DNA from: Mariniflexile fucanivorans
GTDB lineage: Bacteria > Bacteroidota > Bacteroidia > Flavobacteriales > Flavobacteriaceae
NCBI RefSeq assembly: GCF_004341235.1
Contig: NZ_SLUP01000011.1
Location: forward strand, 56,265-120,264
Direction of reading: 5' to 3'
Length of the DNA stretch: 64,000 nt
Below the pieces are notes generated by a model. It was not told the origin of the DNA and ran no database searches. It worked only from the letters and a program-made list of their open reading frames with translations. This document shows, one piece after another, positions 56,007 to 64,000 of the stretch (position 1 is its first letter; each line of letters opens with the position of its first letter). Made by a program: the position numbers and the translations under genes.

Positions 56007-57065
56007 TCAATATTTATGTGTTTGTGTGTGGATAAATATTGGTTTATCCAATTCCGTTTTATAAGCCTCCAATACAAATGGATTTTTTTCGATACGGGCA
56101 TCTTTCCAATCATGCCATGGAAAACCATTTTTGTTAGACCAAAATCCCCAATCCCAATTGATATAGCAAAATGCTTTTATCCCTGGGTTATCATTTAACA
56201 TCTCGAAAAAAGGTTTAAACCATTTATTCCAAGAAATTTCACCATCTAAAACCCCAACATACCGTGGTGTACACTCACCTATCATCACTGGTTTTTTATG
56301 AATATGAGCCCTATCAAAAAAAGTTTGTAATCCGATATGATCAAATTCTTCAGGACTAAAAATATCAATACCCCACCAATCTACATATGCATCACCAGGA
56401 TAATATGCCATCAACTTTTCAGTACTTATAAAATCTGCAGAGCCACCTCCCGAACACCAAACCGTAGCCGATTTAATGTTTTTTTCCTTAAAAGCCTTGG
56501 AAATAGTTATAAAAACTTTTTTATAACTTTCGGGTGCGTACCCATTCCAATCGCCTTCAAATTCGTACCCAATTCTCGTAAAGGAGGACCTATCTAAATC
56601 CAAAAGCACCTTATAAAATGCTTCCAATTGAGCATTATATTTTCCGTTGGCAACTTCTTTATCCAAACCTGCCCCTGTATCCTTACCGCCAGTAAATCCT
56701 AAACCAATTTGAGGCATAATTCCTTTTGGCAAACTATCTAAAACATGTTTTAAATTTTTTCCCCAAGATTCAATCCTTTTTACTGGTGCTGTTATATTAA
56801 CATAAGTCATATATATTACAGGAAACTTATCTTGACCAACGGCATTTACATAATCTTTAAAGCCATTTTTATCCTGACCAGCGCCGTGATAAATTCCTGT
56901 TTCGGGTTCGTATTTAGCATTGTAAAACTCATGGAGAATCTTAGTATCTTGGGCATGAACCTTCAAAACCGTTACAAAAAAAAGTAACATTACTAATTTC
57001 ATAAAAATTAATTTATTTGTTTTTTGAATAAATTTTGCGCCATTCACTTTATAAGTTTTTATCAT
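56007..57065 (-). CDS. GH26-like exported glycoside hydrolase
   Basis: A 352-residue clan GH-A enzyme. Met22 gives the better signal peptide (MKLVMLLFFVTVLKVHAQ), so the true start may be 63 bases downstream of the first ATG. Catalytic candidates: acid/base Glu168 in RIGYEFEGDWNGY, in the position of the GH26 'HExNGxW' motif, and the nucleophile Glu in PVMIGECTPRYVG near 265. GH26 includes beta-mannanases and beta-1,3-xylanases; next to a GH10/GH43 operon the latter is attractive but unproven. It follows the porin-like gene by 47 bases. Confidence 0.72.
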   Translation of the reverse strand: MIKTYKVNGAKFIQKTNKLIFMKLVMLLFFVTVLKVHAQDTKILHEFYNAKYEPETGIYHGAGQDKNGFKDYVNAVGQDKFPVIYMTYVNITAPVKRIESWGKNLKHVLDSLPKGIMPQIGLGFTGGKDTGAGLDKEVANGKYNAQLEAFYKVLLDLDRSSFTRIGYEFEGDWNGYAPESYKKVFITISKAFKEKNIKSATVWCSGGGSADFISTEKLMAYYPGDAYVDWWGIDIFSPEEFDHIGLQTFFDRAHIHKKPVMIGECTPRYVGVLDGEISWNKWFKPFFEMLNDNPGIKAFCYINWDWGFWSNKNGFPWHDWKDARIEKNPFVLEAYKTELDKPIFIHTQTHKY

Positions 57066-57112
57066 ATCTTTTAACTAAATTAAATTAAGAACAAACAGCT
57101 ATTTCAATAGCA

Positions 57113-58276
57113 TTAAAATTTAAAATCAAAGTCCAAACGGATTCTACTACCAGTTTCTTTAAACGCACCATAAGCGACAATTTGTTCCACGAGGTAATAT
57201 TTTAATTTTAGATTCATATTTCTATTCATCATGTATTCGGAAACCAATTCCATTCCCTTAAAATTGGTTAGGCGACCATCTGGCGAGTCAAAAGAGGAAT
57301 AATCCCAACGTGCCCAATCATTCTGTGCAAAAAAATCTACGGCGGCGTATCGCTCTAAATAGGAATACGTAGCTTTAAATGCCCAATCACCTTTTTTATC
57401 TAAGTGTCCATAGCTAATGCCCCCAACAAGTCCGTTTTTCTCATTTGCTAAATTTGCAGGTATTCCTGTAACATCCTTATAATTCTTTAAATTTGAATAA
57501 AAATCAAATTCAAAATTAATTAAAGGGCTTTCTTGAAGTTTTAATTTGCTTCCTAAGTGAAGTATGTTATAGTCGAAAATAAATGTATCTCCTCCATCTG
57601 GGATATCGGGAATATTTTTAAAAACATAGAAAGATGGAAATAGTTTTAACCTATCGTTAAATAAGCTTGAACTCAATTGAAATCCATCCATATAACTATC
57701 TTTATTGAATGATTTTCCTGAAGAACTAATAATAAAATGTCCTCCACTTATGTCAAGTGGAAATATAAAATTAGATTCAGTTGTAATGCTTTTTTTTAAA
57801 AACACGCCTTCTGGGTAAACATTATCACTCCAAAACAATTCATTGTTTTTATTAAATGGAAATGTGTTTTTACCTATCCATGTAAAAAAACCTTTGTAGC
57901 TGGTTTGGAAAAATATTTTTTCAAACCCTATAGGTAATGTTCCAAATTCTTTGTTGGCATCTCCTAAGGTTAATTGTGGGTCTTGCTGTTTTTTAGGGTC
58001 ACCTGTCCTAATTCGAACACCCATCGACGTATTCTGATTCACAAAATAATTTAAACCAAGTCTCCCCCTATATCTCAGCCTGGTTCTATCATCTCTATAT
58101 GTACCATCAGATTTTTTAGAGTTCCAGTCTTGCTCAACTCGAAATCTAAAATCTCCATAAAATGATAGCTTTGATTCCTCCAAATTTGCCTGTGAAAATG
58201 AAGTTAAAACGAACATTAAAAAAAGTAAAATAAAAATGGCCCTTTTCATAAAAATAATATTATTTGTTATTTCCAA
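57113..58276 (-). CDS. outer-membrane beta-barrel protein (porin / alginate-export-like)
   Basis: A 387-residue protein with a signal peptide (MKRAIFILLFLMFVLTSFSQ; Met10 of the listed frame is the natural start). Many alternating beta strands are visible: LSFYGDFRFRVEQDWN, RTRLRYRGRLGLNYFV, NFEFDFYSNL, WAFKATYSYLERY, NLKLKYYLVEQ. The protein ends in Phe (RIRLDFDFKF), the usual C-terminal signal for barrel insertion. Such barrels pass small sugars. With no SusC in the locus it is the only visible outer-membrane channel for oligosaccharides. Confidence 0.78.
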   Translation of the reverse strand: MEITNNIIFMKRAIFILLFLMFVLTSFSQANLEESKLSFYGDFRFRVEQDWNSKKSDGTYRDDRTRLRYRGRLGLNYFVNQNTSMGVRIRTGDPKKQQDPQLTLGDANKEFGTLPIGFEKIFFQTSYKGFFTWIGKNTFPFNKNNELFWSDNVYPEGVFLKKSITTESNFIFPLDISGGHFIISSSGKSFNKDSYMDGFQLSSSLFNDRLKLFPSFYVFKNIPDIPDGGDTFIFDYNILHLGSKLKLQESPLINFEFDFYSNLKNYKDVTGIPANLANEKNGLVGGISYGHLDKKGDWAFKATYSYLERYAAVDFFAQNDWARWDYSSFDSPDGRLTNFKGMELVSEYMMNRNMNLKLKYYLVEQIVAYGAFKETGSRIRLDFDFKF

Positions 58277-58323
58277 TAATTATGAACAAAATTTCATAAT
58301 TATTTATTTTATTTATTAACCGC

Positions 58324-58765
58324 CTAGTATATCCCAACAAAAATGTGGTTTAAAAAGTTTTTGTTTTTATACGATTCTGGTTTATTACCTAATGCTGTAT
58401 AAAACGATCTTCCTCCTTCATAATCTTGATTCCACGAAAAAGGATGTTTCTCTCCCATACCTTTTAACAGAATAGCATCATAATTTCATCTGCAGCAGAT
58501 AATAGGTTGCCATCATTATCAAAATAAAGTCCAATTGAACGACCAGAAGGTTTCATATATTCAGATACTAAATTGGTTTTTGCATCCCATTATAAAATTC
58601 TGTCATTCGGTTGGTCGGTAAAAAAAACATTCCCTTCTTATCTGCTGCTGGCCCTTCAGTAAATTCATAATCATTTGAAATTAAGACCAATTCTGTACCA
58701 TTGACTATAATTTGATTACTCTTTTTGTTTTGAGCATTACATGAGGTACATAATACTATAAACAA
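58324..58765 (-). pseudogene. chimeric pseudogene: gluconolactonase 5' part joined to ThuA 3' part
   Basis: The frame from 58765 starts as a lipoprotein (IVLCTSCNAQ) and reads NDYEFTEGPAADKKG like an SMP-30 gluconolactonase. A one-base loss near 58635 shifts the frame; the other frame continues VFFTDQPNDRIL, and after another shift WDAKTNLVSEYMKPSGRSIGLYFDNDGNLLSAADE. Abruptly after that (about 58475) it becomes a ThuA C-terminus: YDAILLKGMGEKHPFSWNQDY, then GGRSFYTALGNKPESYKNKNF and a TAG at 58324-58326. A deletion evidently fused two genes. It lies between the amidotransferase-like and porin genes on the same strand. Confidence 0.75.
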
Positions 58766-58803
58766 AATGATGTTTTTAAAACCTAAAAAGGTCTTTAATA
58801 AAT

Positions 58804-59973
58804 TTACTCCCTTACATAGTTTAAGAATTTATTAATTTCAAACTCACCATCTAAAACACTTGCTTTAAAAACATATTTACCTGCTTTGGGAATAAAAATA
58901 CGTGGTGTTGTAGTATTGGGATTATTATTTTCGAACTCACAATCGGCAGGGCCTTTTACTTGCTTCCATACTATTTCCGGGCTAATGGCATCTTTATCCT
59001 CGTCAGTAATCACAGCCGTAATTGCAAGACTGTTATCAGTTTTTGAGTAAGTATAATCAATAGTAATAGTTGGAGGTGTATTTAATGCAGAAACTAAAGC
59101 ATGGGTATCATTTGCAAAGCGTTGTTCATCCTCGATACCTGCTGCCCAAAGTGCAATACGTTGTGCAAACACCCTATTATCGGAATGACTTAAACGGGTA
59201 CCAGCCCCGGCATTCCAAAACAAATTACGATCAAAAACACCTATTACTCTACCTTTACCTATTTCAGCTATTGCTAAAGCTACATCGGTATTTTCATTAA
59301 ATTTACCATCATTTGAATTTACAACTAACCTACCGCCTAATCCGCCTTCTTGCGCTTTAGCTAAAATTACTGCCGGTTTCGAAACACGAACAAAACTTAC
59401 TCCTTCTCCCCTAAAAGCAACGCCTTTATGTTTATTGTTTTTATTAATAAAATGATCTTGTGTATACTCGTTCACCAAATAGTTTCCAGCACCATTGTCA
59501 GTCAAAAAATACATACCGAATTGCTCCATTAAAACATTGTCAGAAATTCGCCCCACTTCATTATCCACACCTACAATGCTATACTCTCCACCAAATCCAC
59601 TATCCGACCAAGTAATTACTCCGCCACCTTTTTTCACCCAACGCTTTAAGGATTTAGCTTCTGCTTCGATAAAAACTCGCTGATTTGAGCCTAAAATTAA
59701 AACATCAATCGACTTTAGAAATTCGGCATTAATTACAATTTCTTGATCGTAAACTTCGCTTACAGTACACCCAACAGCTTCCAATGCTTTTTTGAAACCA
59801 CTCATCCCTAAATCACCTTCATCATTCAAACGCATTTGGTGAAATGGTTTTTTACTTCCGGATGGTAGCGTACCATCAGCAGCAACATCTCCATATACAT
59901 AAACAATGTTTTGCGCATCTACAGCAAGAAAACAAATTAAACTTATAGCTAATAATATTTTTTTACATTTCAT
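58804..59973 (-). CDS. exported glutamine-amidotransferase-like (ThuA/DUF4350-like) protein with PKD-like tail
   Basis: A 389-residue protein with a signal peptide (ILLAISLICFLAVDAQ). Residues ~22-285 form a flavodoxin/class-I-amidotransferase-like fold (IVYVYGDVAADG, IDVLILGSNQRVFIEAEAKSLKRWVKKGGGVITW, GRVIGVFDRNLFWNAG). No Cys-His-Glu triad is evident, so catalysis is doubtful. The C-terminal ~95 residues are a PKD/Ig-like domain (TITIDYTYSKTDNSLAITAVITDEDKD ... AGKYVFKASVLDG). Such proteins accompany many algal-polysaccharide loci; their function is not settled. It is on the same strand as the pseudogene, porin and GH26-like genes downstream. Confidence 0.68.
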   Translation of the reverse strand: MKCKKILLAISLICFLAVDAQNIVYVYGDVAADGTLPSGSKKPFHQMRLNDEGDLGMSGFKKALEAVGCTVSEVYDQEIVINAEFLKSIDVLILGSNQRVFIEAEAKSLKRWVKKGGGVITWSDSGFGGEYSIVGVDNEVGRISDNVLMEQFGMYFLTDNGAGNYLVNEYTQDHFINKNNKHKGVAFRGEGVSFVRVSKPAVILAKAQEGGLGGRLVVNSNDGKFNENTDVALAIAEIGKGRVIGVFDRNLFWNAGAGTRLSHSDNRVFAQRIALWAAGIEDEQRFANDTHALVSALNTPPTITIDYTYSKTDNSLAITAVITDEDKDAISPEIVWKQVKGPADCEFENNNPNTTTPRIFIPKAGKYVFKASVLDGEFEINKFLNYVRE

Positions 59974-60189
59974 TAATTTATTTTTAGTGATACATTATTA
60001 ATAGTTTATTTTATTTTTTTCGCATTAAAAAAGATTATTCAGATAACGCAATTCAACAGCTAAAAACCGATGTAAACGACTTTTGTATTTTTATCGTAAA
60101 CTTCAAATCATTTAATTTCAATTTTCAGATTAAAACCAATTCGACCAATTTTTATGAAAAATATCCCTATTTTAAAATTATAGTAGCAA

Positions 60190-62721
60190 CTATTTTACTA
60201 AATTCTTAAAAGCTGATCCAAAAATTAAATAATTGGTATTACCACCTATCGTGCCCTCATTTTGCCCCCATAGAAATGGCCAGTCGTCATAGTTTTCAAA
60301 ATGGTCGGGTTGTCTGAATAGTATACCAGGAGCAACATTCCCTGGAATAAATGAGAAATCAGCTCTATTATTACCATAAAAAACTTCTTTTGGTCGCACT
60401 GCACCAATCGTTGCCACTAACGAATAATTGTGATACGGGTGGCATCCAAATAGCCAGTTGGTGGTCTTGAAAGCATGGCTGGCGTCAACAATATTTGGGA
60501 AGTGTCTGTTAGCAAAGCAGATTGTGGTACCAAAACTAACCACATCTCCACTTCCTGCCCAGTTACCGAGGTGAATAGGTACTCCGTACGGATTATCCTT
60601 TTCAAGCTCGTCGATATATTCTTTGTACTTTACAACATACGGCCGGAGTTTTTCTTTGAAGGATGCGTCCATATATGGTATGGCATGAAATGCAGTCAAT
60701 ATATTACTACTGACCTTATGTTCTAGAGCCTTCCATAAAAGTTCCTGAAATTTATCGACATATTGTTGCTCTCCGGTTGTGATGTACAATTGAAGATTGG
60801 TGGCCACATCTGCTGATCCCTGGCCTCTTTCCCCCTCATTCTGTGGTTGATTCACAAGTAATTCAGCTGCTTCTTTCAGAAGTCTTTTTGCCTGTACCAG
60901 CGCTCTTTCTGAAAGATCATCATTATATCCCTTCAATGCTCGACTTGCTCCGGCAAAAGTTGCTGCTGCTCTGAGATCAAGGTTCGGGTTTCGGCTGGTA
61001 AAAGCCCACATATCATCTTTAACTCCGCTTGACTTACCGTCCTGAGCCACTTCATATGGGCCAAGGTTCGGATTATACGGAAGTCCATCCGTTATGGAAG
61101 CCGCGTCACCAAGATGATGGTAGTTGTCCAAAACAGAGTTGGATAGCGTTTGTGCCATGTGGCCGATAATCTCTGCCTGAGCTACCAGATTCAATGTTCC
61201 ATGCTCAATATACTGTAATACATCTGGCGTCCCATCAGGACGATGAAGATCAACATAACGTTGCTTTTCATCAACAAAAGTCTGATCGCGTAAAGGTTTG
61301 AAATATTCCCATGTTTGGACAAAATTCTGCACCACAAAAATATTAGATCCTGTTTCGATATCAAAATCTCCAGCATCAAAAAACCCGCCTATGTTTAATC
61401 CGGGGATCGTTTCCATCGGTTCATATTTAGTATCCGTTGAAGGTCCTTGTGCATGGAGGTCAAAGTGATCTGTATTTGGTGGAGCTTGTAGATAACTTTC
61501 CTTAAAAGGTTCTCCGTGCCACATTCTATAGCCCTCATTTACAGAAATATGGTTCATATGAATTGGAATCCAAATATCACTGGTTGCATCAGTGATTTTA
61601 TCATAAATGTTACTCTCTATTAGAAAATTATTTGTTCTAATGTTGCCATACTGAATATAGTATATACCGGGGGTGTTAACTGTAGAAAAATCAAATTTTA
61701 CATAGTGATATTTATAATAGTCACCCCAAGCTATGGTATTTCCGCTGAATACTTCAGAAGTTTTCCCATCTTCTTCTATCTTATATATTGATGCTTTTGA
61801 AAGAGGTTTATCTTTCTTGTCGAGTTCAATCACAGAGACTTTTTGTTGTGAAGGGAGGTAGCCCACTTGAGAGAAACCTATATTTGGCTCTCTTACCCAA
61901 TTTTTTATGGCATTTGGTTCAACCGTCCAGGTTAAAACCTTACCTGTTTTTCCTGCTGGAAGTAAACTGCGAACTACAAACCAGCCATTTTGCGCCAACA
62001 CACGACCATCGAAAAGCATAAGGTCAGCATCATGCGAAGTAATTTTAACCAAACGTTCGGGTTCATCAGGTGCAAGAATAATGGTATGGCCGGTTTCGAG
62101 AGGAAGCGGATCAATAAATCTGCCGGTACCTCTATCGTCGGAAGTTACATACCCTTTGAATTGTTTAAGCTTTTCAATGTTGGGCCTTGTAATGGTGTTA
62201 CCTACCACATAGCGTGGGAACAGATTGGAATGTCCATCCATCAAAAAGGTCTTTCCCCAATATTTTGAGGGCAAAAACTCAAGATTAAACCCGGCTTTCC
62301 CTTCAAGTGACGCGGGAATGGGTTTGTCAAGATAAACAGATATCTCAACGGCATTACCCTTAGCCGTGACTACCACTCGTGAATCAAAATCGAAATCCTC
62401 ATATCTTAATACAGACTCAATACTTTTAGACTCATGGTCTACCTTACGAGATGATATTGCAGGAACAAGATTCCATTGTTCTGGAGTACTGGAAAGCCTC
62501 ACAGCGCCACCTTGTGCTGTTCTGACACCATGGTGAATCAGCTCTATGCCTGCATTCTTTTCATCGTTAAAACCGCCAGTAAAAAGGTTGTTGTACACAA
62601 GAATATTGACGCCTTGCGCCTCGAAATACTCAAGATCATTGAGTTTCAAATTCTGACTTGATCCATGCTCACATACTGCTAATAGTAGCACTACAAGTGA
62701 TATTAATTTTAGGTGTTTCAT
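60190..62721 (-). CDS. GH9 glycoside hydrolase with N-terminal extra domain and Ig-like CelD_N domain
   Basis: An 843-residue exported enzyme (signal peptide ending EHGSSQ). Residues ~25-270 are an additional beta-rich region absent from simple GH9 enzymes. Residues ~275-375 are the CelD_N Ig-like domain (NIGFSQVGYLPSQQKVSV). The (alpha/alpha)6 barrel follows with GGFFDAGDFDIE (catalytic Asp pair), CHPYHNYS near the end and GQNEGTIGGN with the catalytic acid Glu. GH9 covers endoglucanases and some exo-glucosaminidases; the unusual N-terminus makes the substrate uncertain. The gene is visibly richer in G+C than its neighbours, with codons such as GGC, GCC and CTG more common, suggesting transfer. 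Confidence 0.88.
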   Translation of the reverse strand: MKHLKLISLVVLLLAVCEHGSSQNLKLNDLEYFEAQGVNILVYNNLFTGGFNDEKNAGIELIHHGVRTAQGGAVRLSSTPEQWNLVPAISSRKVDHESKSIESVLRYEDFDFDSRVVVTAKGNAVEISVYLDKPIPASLEGKAGFNLEFLPSKYWGKTFLMDGHSNLFPRYVVGNTITRPNIEKLKQFKGYVTSDDRGTGRFIDPLPLETGHTIILAPDEPERLVKITSHDADLMLFDGRVLAQNGWFVVRSLLPAGKTGKVLTWTVEPNAIKNWVREPNIGFSQVGYLPSQQKVSVIELDKKDKPLSKASIYKIEEDGKTSEVFSGNTIAWGDYYKYHYVKFDFSTVNTPGIYYIQYGNIRTNNFLIESNIYDKITDATSDIWIPIHMNHISVNEGYRMWHGEPFKESYLQAPPNTDHFDLHAQGPSTDTKYEPMETIPGLNIGGFFDAGDFDIETGSNIFVVQNFVQTWEYFKPLRDQTFVDEKQRYVDLHRPDGTPDVLQYIEHGTLNLVAQAEIIGHMAQTLSNSVLDNYHHLGDAASITDGLPYNPNLGPYEVAQDGKSSGVKDDMWAFTSRNPNLDLRAAATFAGASRALKGYNDDLSERALVQAKRLLKEAAELLVNQPQNEGERGQGSADVATNLQLYITTGEQQYVDKFQELLWKALEHKVSSNILTAFHAIPYMDASFKEKLRPYVVKYKEYIDELEKDNPYGVPIHLGNWAGSGDVVSFGTTICFANRHFPNIVDASHAFKTTNWLFGCHPYHNYSLVATIGAVRPKEVFYGNNRADFSFIPGNVAPGILFRQPDHFENYDDWPFLWGQNEGTIGGNTNYLIFGSAFKNLVK

Positions 62722-62820
62722 ATTGAGTGAAAATTATGTATTGGTGAAAATATAATCAGTTATTCAGTACAGGTTACATTAATTATTTTATGCTTTAAAG
62801 GTTTTTACAAATTCAAGCAA

Positions 62821-63873
62821 TCATTTATGAACAATAAACTTATAGATAGTTCTTGAAAAATATTTTTCTCCTGGTAGTAATAAAGTTGATGGAAAATTGG
62901 TTTGATTAGGACTATTTGGAAAATGTTGCGTTTCTAAACAAAACGCGACTCTTTTTTGATATAAAACATCGTTTTTGCCTTCTAAATTATTTAGATGATT
63001 CCCCGAATAAAATTGTACTCCGGGTTCGGTAGTATAAACCTCTAAACTTCTCCCAGAATTTTTATCAATTACCTTTGCTACAAAACCTGCATTCACATCA
63101 TCTAAAACAAAATTATGGTCAAAACCACTACCTAACTCTATTTGTTGATGTTGCTTATTAATAACTTGCTGTACTGTTTTTAATTTTCTAAAATCGAAAG
63201 GAGAATTGGTAACATTCTCTAAAATTCCTACAGGAACCATCTTATCATTTACTGGTAAATAATAATCTGCCTTTATTTGAAATAAATGATTTTCTATTGA
63301 TTTATTAAAATCACCAGATAAATTAAAATAAGAATGGTTTGTTAAGTTTATTACTGTTTTTGCATCTGAAACTGCAAAATATTCTATCTGTAATTCATTT
63401 TTATCGGTTAATGTATACACTACTTTCAATTCTAAATTACCAGGAAAACCTTGATCTAAGTGTTTAGAAAAATGAGTTAATTCTAAAACGGATTCGGATA
63501 TTTGTTTTGCTTGCCAAACAACTGCATGAAAACCTTTTTCACCTCCATGTAATTGGTTTTCTTCTTCATTTTTATCTAACAAAAACTCATTATTATCTAT
63601 ACTGAACTTACCATTTGAAATTCTATTACCATAACGACCAATAATAGCTCCAAAAAAATGATCTGGCTTTTCTAAATAATCTTTTGCAGAATCGTAGCCT
63701 AAAACAACATCTTCAAAAACACCCTTTTTATCAGGAACAAAAAGATTTACAATCCTACCACCATAATTGGTAATCTGACTAACAATTCCATTTTTATTTT
63801 TTAATGTAAATAACTTAATCCCCTGTTCTTCAAAACCTTTTGAAAAATTATTAGCATCTATTAATTTTATCAT
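62821..63873 (-). CDS. galM: aldose 1-epimerase (galactose mutarotase)
   Basis: Interconverts alpha and beta anomers of galactose and other aldoses; beta-galactosidases release the beta form and GalK uses the alpha form. The 350-residue protein from the ATG at 63871-63873 begins MIKLIDANNFSKGFEEQGIKLFTLKN. GalM features: NRISNGKFSID, NQLHGGEKGFHAVVW (substrate His), NLTNHSYFNLSGD (catalytic His), GSGFDHNFVLDD and YTTEPGVQFYSGNHL (catalytic Glu region). I chose this Met because upstream codons belong to the end of a ThuA domain in the same frame. The gene lies 40 kb from galK/galT and may be local to this second sugar set. Confidence 0.9.
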   Translation of the reverse strand: MIKLIDANNFSKGFEEQGIKLFTLKNKNGIVSQITNYGGRIVNLFVPDKKGVFEDVVLGYDSAKDYLEKPDHFFGAIIGRYGNRISNGKFSIDNNEFLLDKNEEENQLHGGEKGFHAVVWQAKQISESVLELTHFSKHLDQGFPGNLELKVVYTLTDKNELQIEYFAVSDAKTVINLTNHSYFNLSGDFNKSIENHLFQIKADYYLPVNDKMVPVGILENVTNSPFDFRKLKTVQQVINKQHQQIELGSGFDHNFVLDDVNAGFVAKVIDKNSGRSLEVYTTEPGVQFYSGNHLNNLEGKNDVLYQKRVAFCLETQHFPNSPNQTNFPSTLLLPGEKYFSRTIYKFIVHK

Positions 63874-64000
63874 TTTAGTTCTGTCGTGCTTATTTTTATT
63901 TAAAACCCAATATATTGCACCAAAAATGTGATTCAAAAAGTTTTTGTCTTTATAAGATTCAGGTTTATGACCTAAAGCAGTATAAAACGATCTTCCTCCT
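63874..64000 (-). CDS. ThuA-domain protein, C-terminal end (partial, frame continues into galM)
   Basis: The minus-strand frame at the right edge reads GGRSFYTALGHKPESYKDKNF then LNHIFGAIYWVLNKNKHDRTK, the C-terminal end of a ThuA-like domain. There is no stop codon before the mutarotase Met. It is therefore either a ThuA-mutarotase fusion or a ThuA gene whose stop has been lost. The same C-terminus occurs in the pseudogene at 58324-58475. The rest of the gene is outside the window. Confidence 0.65.

Overview
The window looks like a chromosome segment of a marine, algae-associated member of the Flavobacteriaceae (Bacteroidota). The evidence is AT-rich DNA, start codons without clear Shine-Dalgarno sequences, TAnnTTTG-type promoter boxes, type IX secretion sorting domains, a hybrid two-component regulator, and many sulfatases and glycoside hydrolases. 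This is inferred from gene content; no rRNA gene is present to confirm it.

Region 1 (1-15.9 kb, all minus strand) is most of an extracellular contractile injection system (eCIS, Afp/PVC-like). It encodes one sheath, one tube, a gp26/gp51-like chaperone with zinc-ribbon motifs, a disordered linker protein, a DUF4255 cap protein, an AAA+ ATPase, a small conserved protein, a LysM/hub module, a split gp27 + gp5 spike, a PAAR-like tip, gp25, and two gp6-like baseplate proteins (the second runs off the left edge). Two accessory genes sit inside it: a DUF4157 protein with a second HExxH motif (probable metallopeptidase cargo) and an Lgt-like polytopic membrane protein. A NusG/UpxY paralogue lies divergently beside the first gene.

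Region 2 (16.2-21.9 kb) is galactose uptake and entry into the Leloir pathway: a vSGLT-like Na+/sugar symporter, a GntR regulator with a sugar-binding-protein-like C-terminal domain, galK and galT.

Region 3 (21.9-45.4 kb) is a sulfated-galactan utilisation locus: four sulfatases, two GH2 beta-galactosidases, a GH29 enzyme, a large clan GH-A enzyme with FN3 domains, a GH128-like enzyme broken by a frameshift, and one hybrid two-component regulator. No SusC/SusD pair is visible. Four promoters share one layout: GCAACATT, then TGA starting 21 bp after the start of that core, then a TAnnTTTG-type box exactly 40 bp after the core ends. This is the best candidate for the regulator's operator and links the four units into one regulon, feeding galactose into region 2.

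Region 4 (45.4-49.1 kb) is a gene-poor scar of a mobile element: a 15-bp match to the 3' end of a tRNA-Pro gene, an 11-bp tandem repeat array, a frameshifted BfmA/BtgA-type mobilisation gene, a branched inverted repeat, and a small frameshifted gene with its terminator.

Region 5 (49.1-64 kb) holds a second carbohydrate set: a type IX-secreted protein, then GH10 xylanase, GPH symporter, GH43 and an SMP-30-like lipoprotein in one operon, facing GH26-like, porin and amidotransferase-like genes on the other strand. GH10 + GH43 + GH26 would fit red-algal xylan. It also contains a duplicated SMP-30 fragment, a gluconolactonase/ThuA chimeric pseudogene, a GH9 enzyme in DNA of visibly higher GC, and a galactose mutarotase whose frame is continuous with the end of a ThuA gene.
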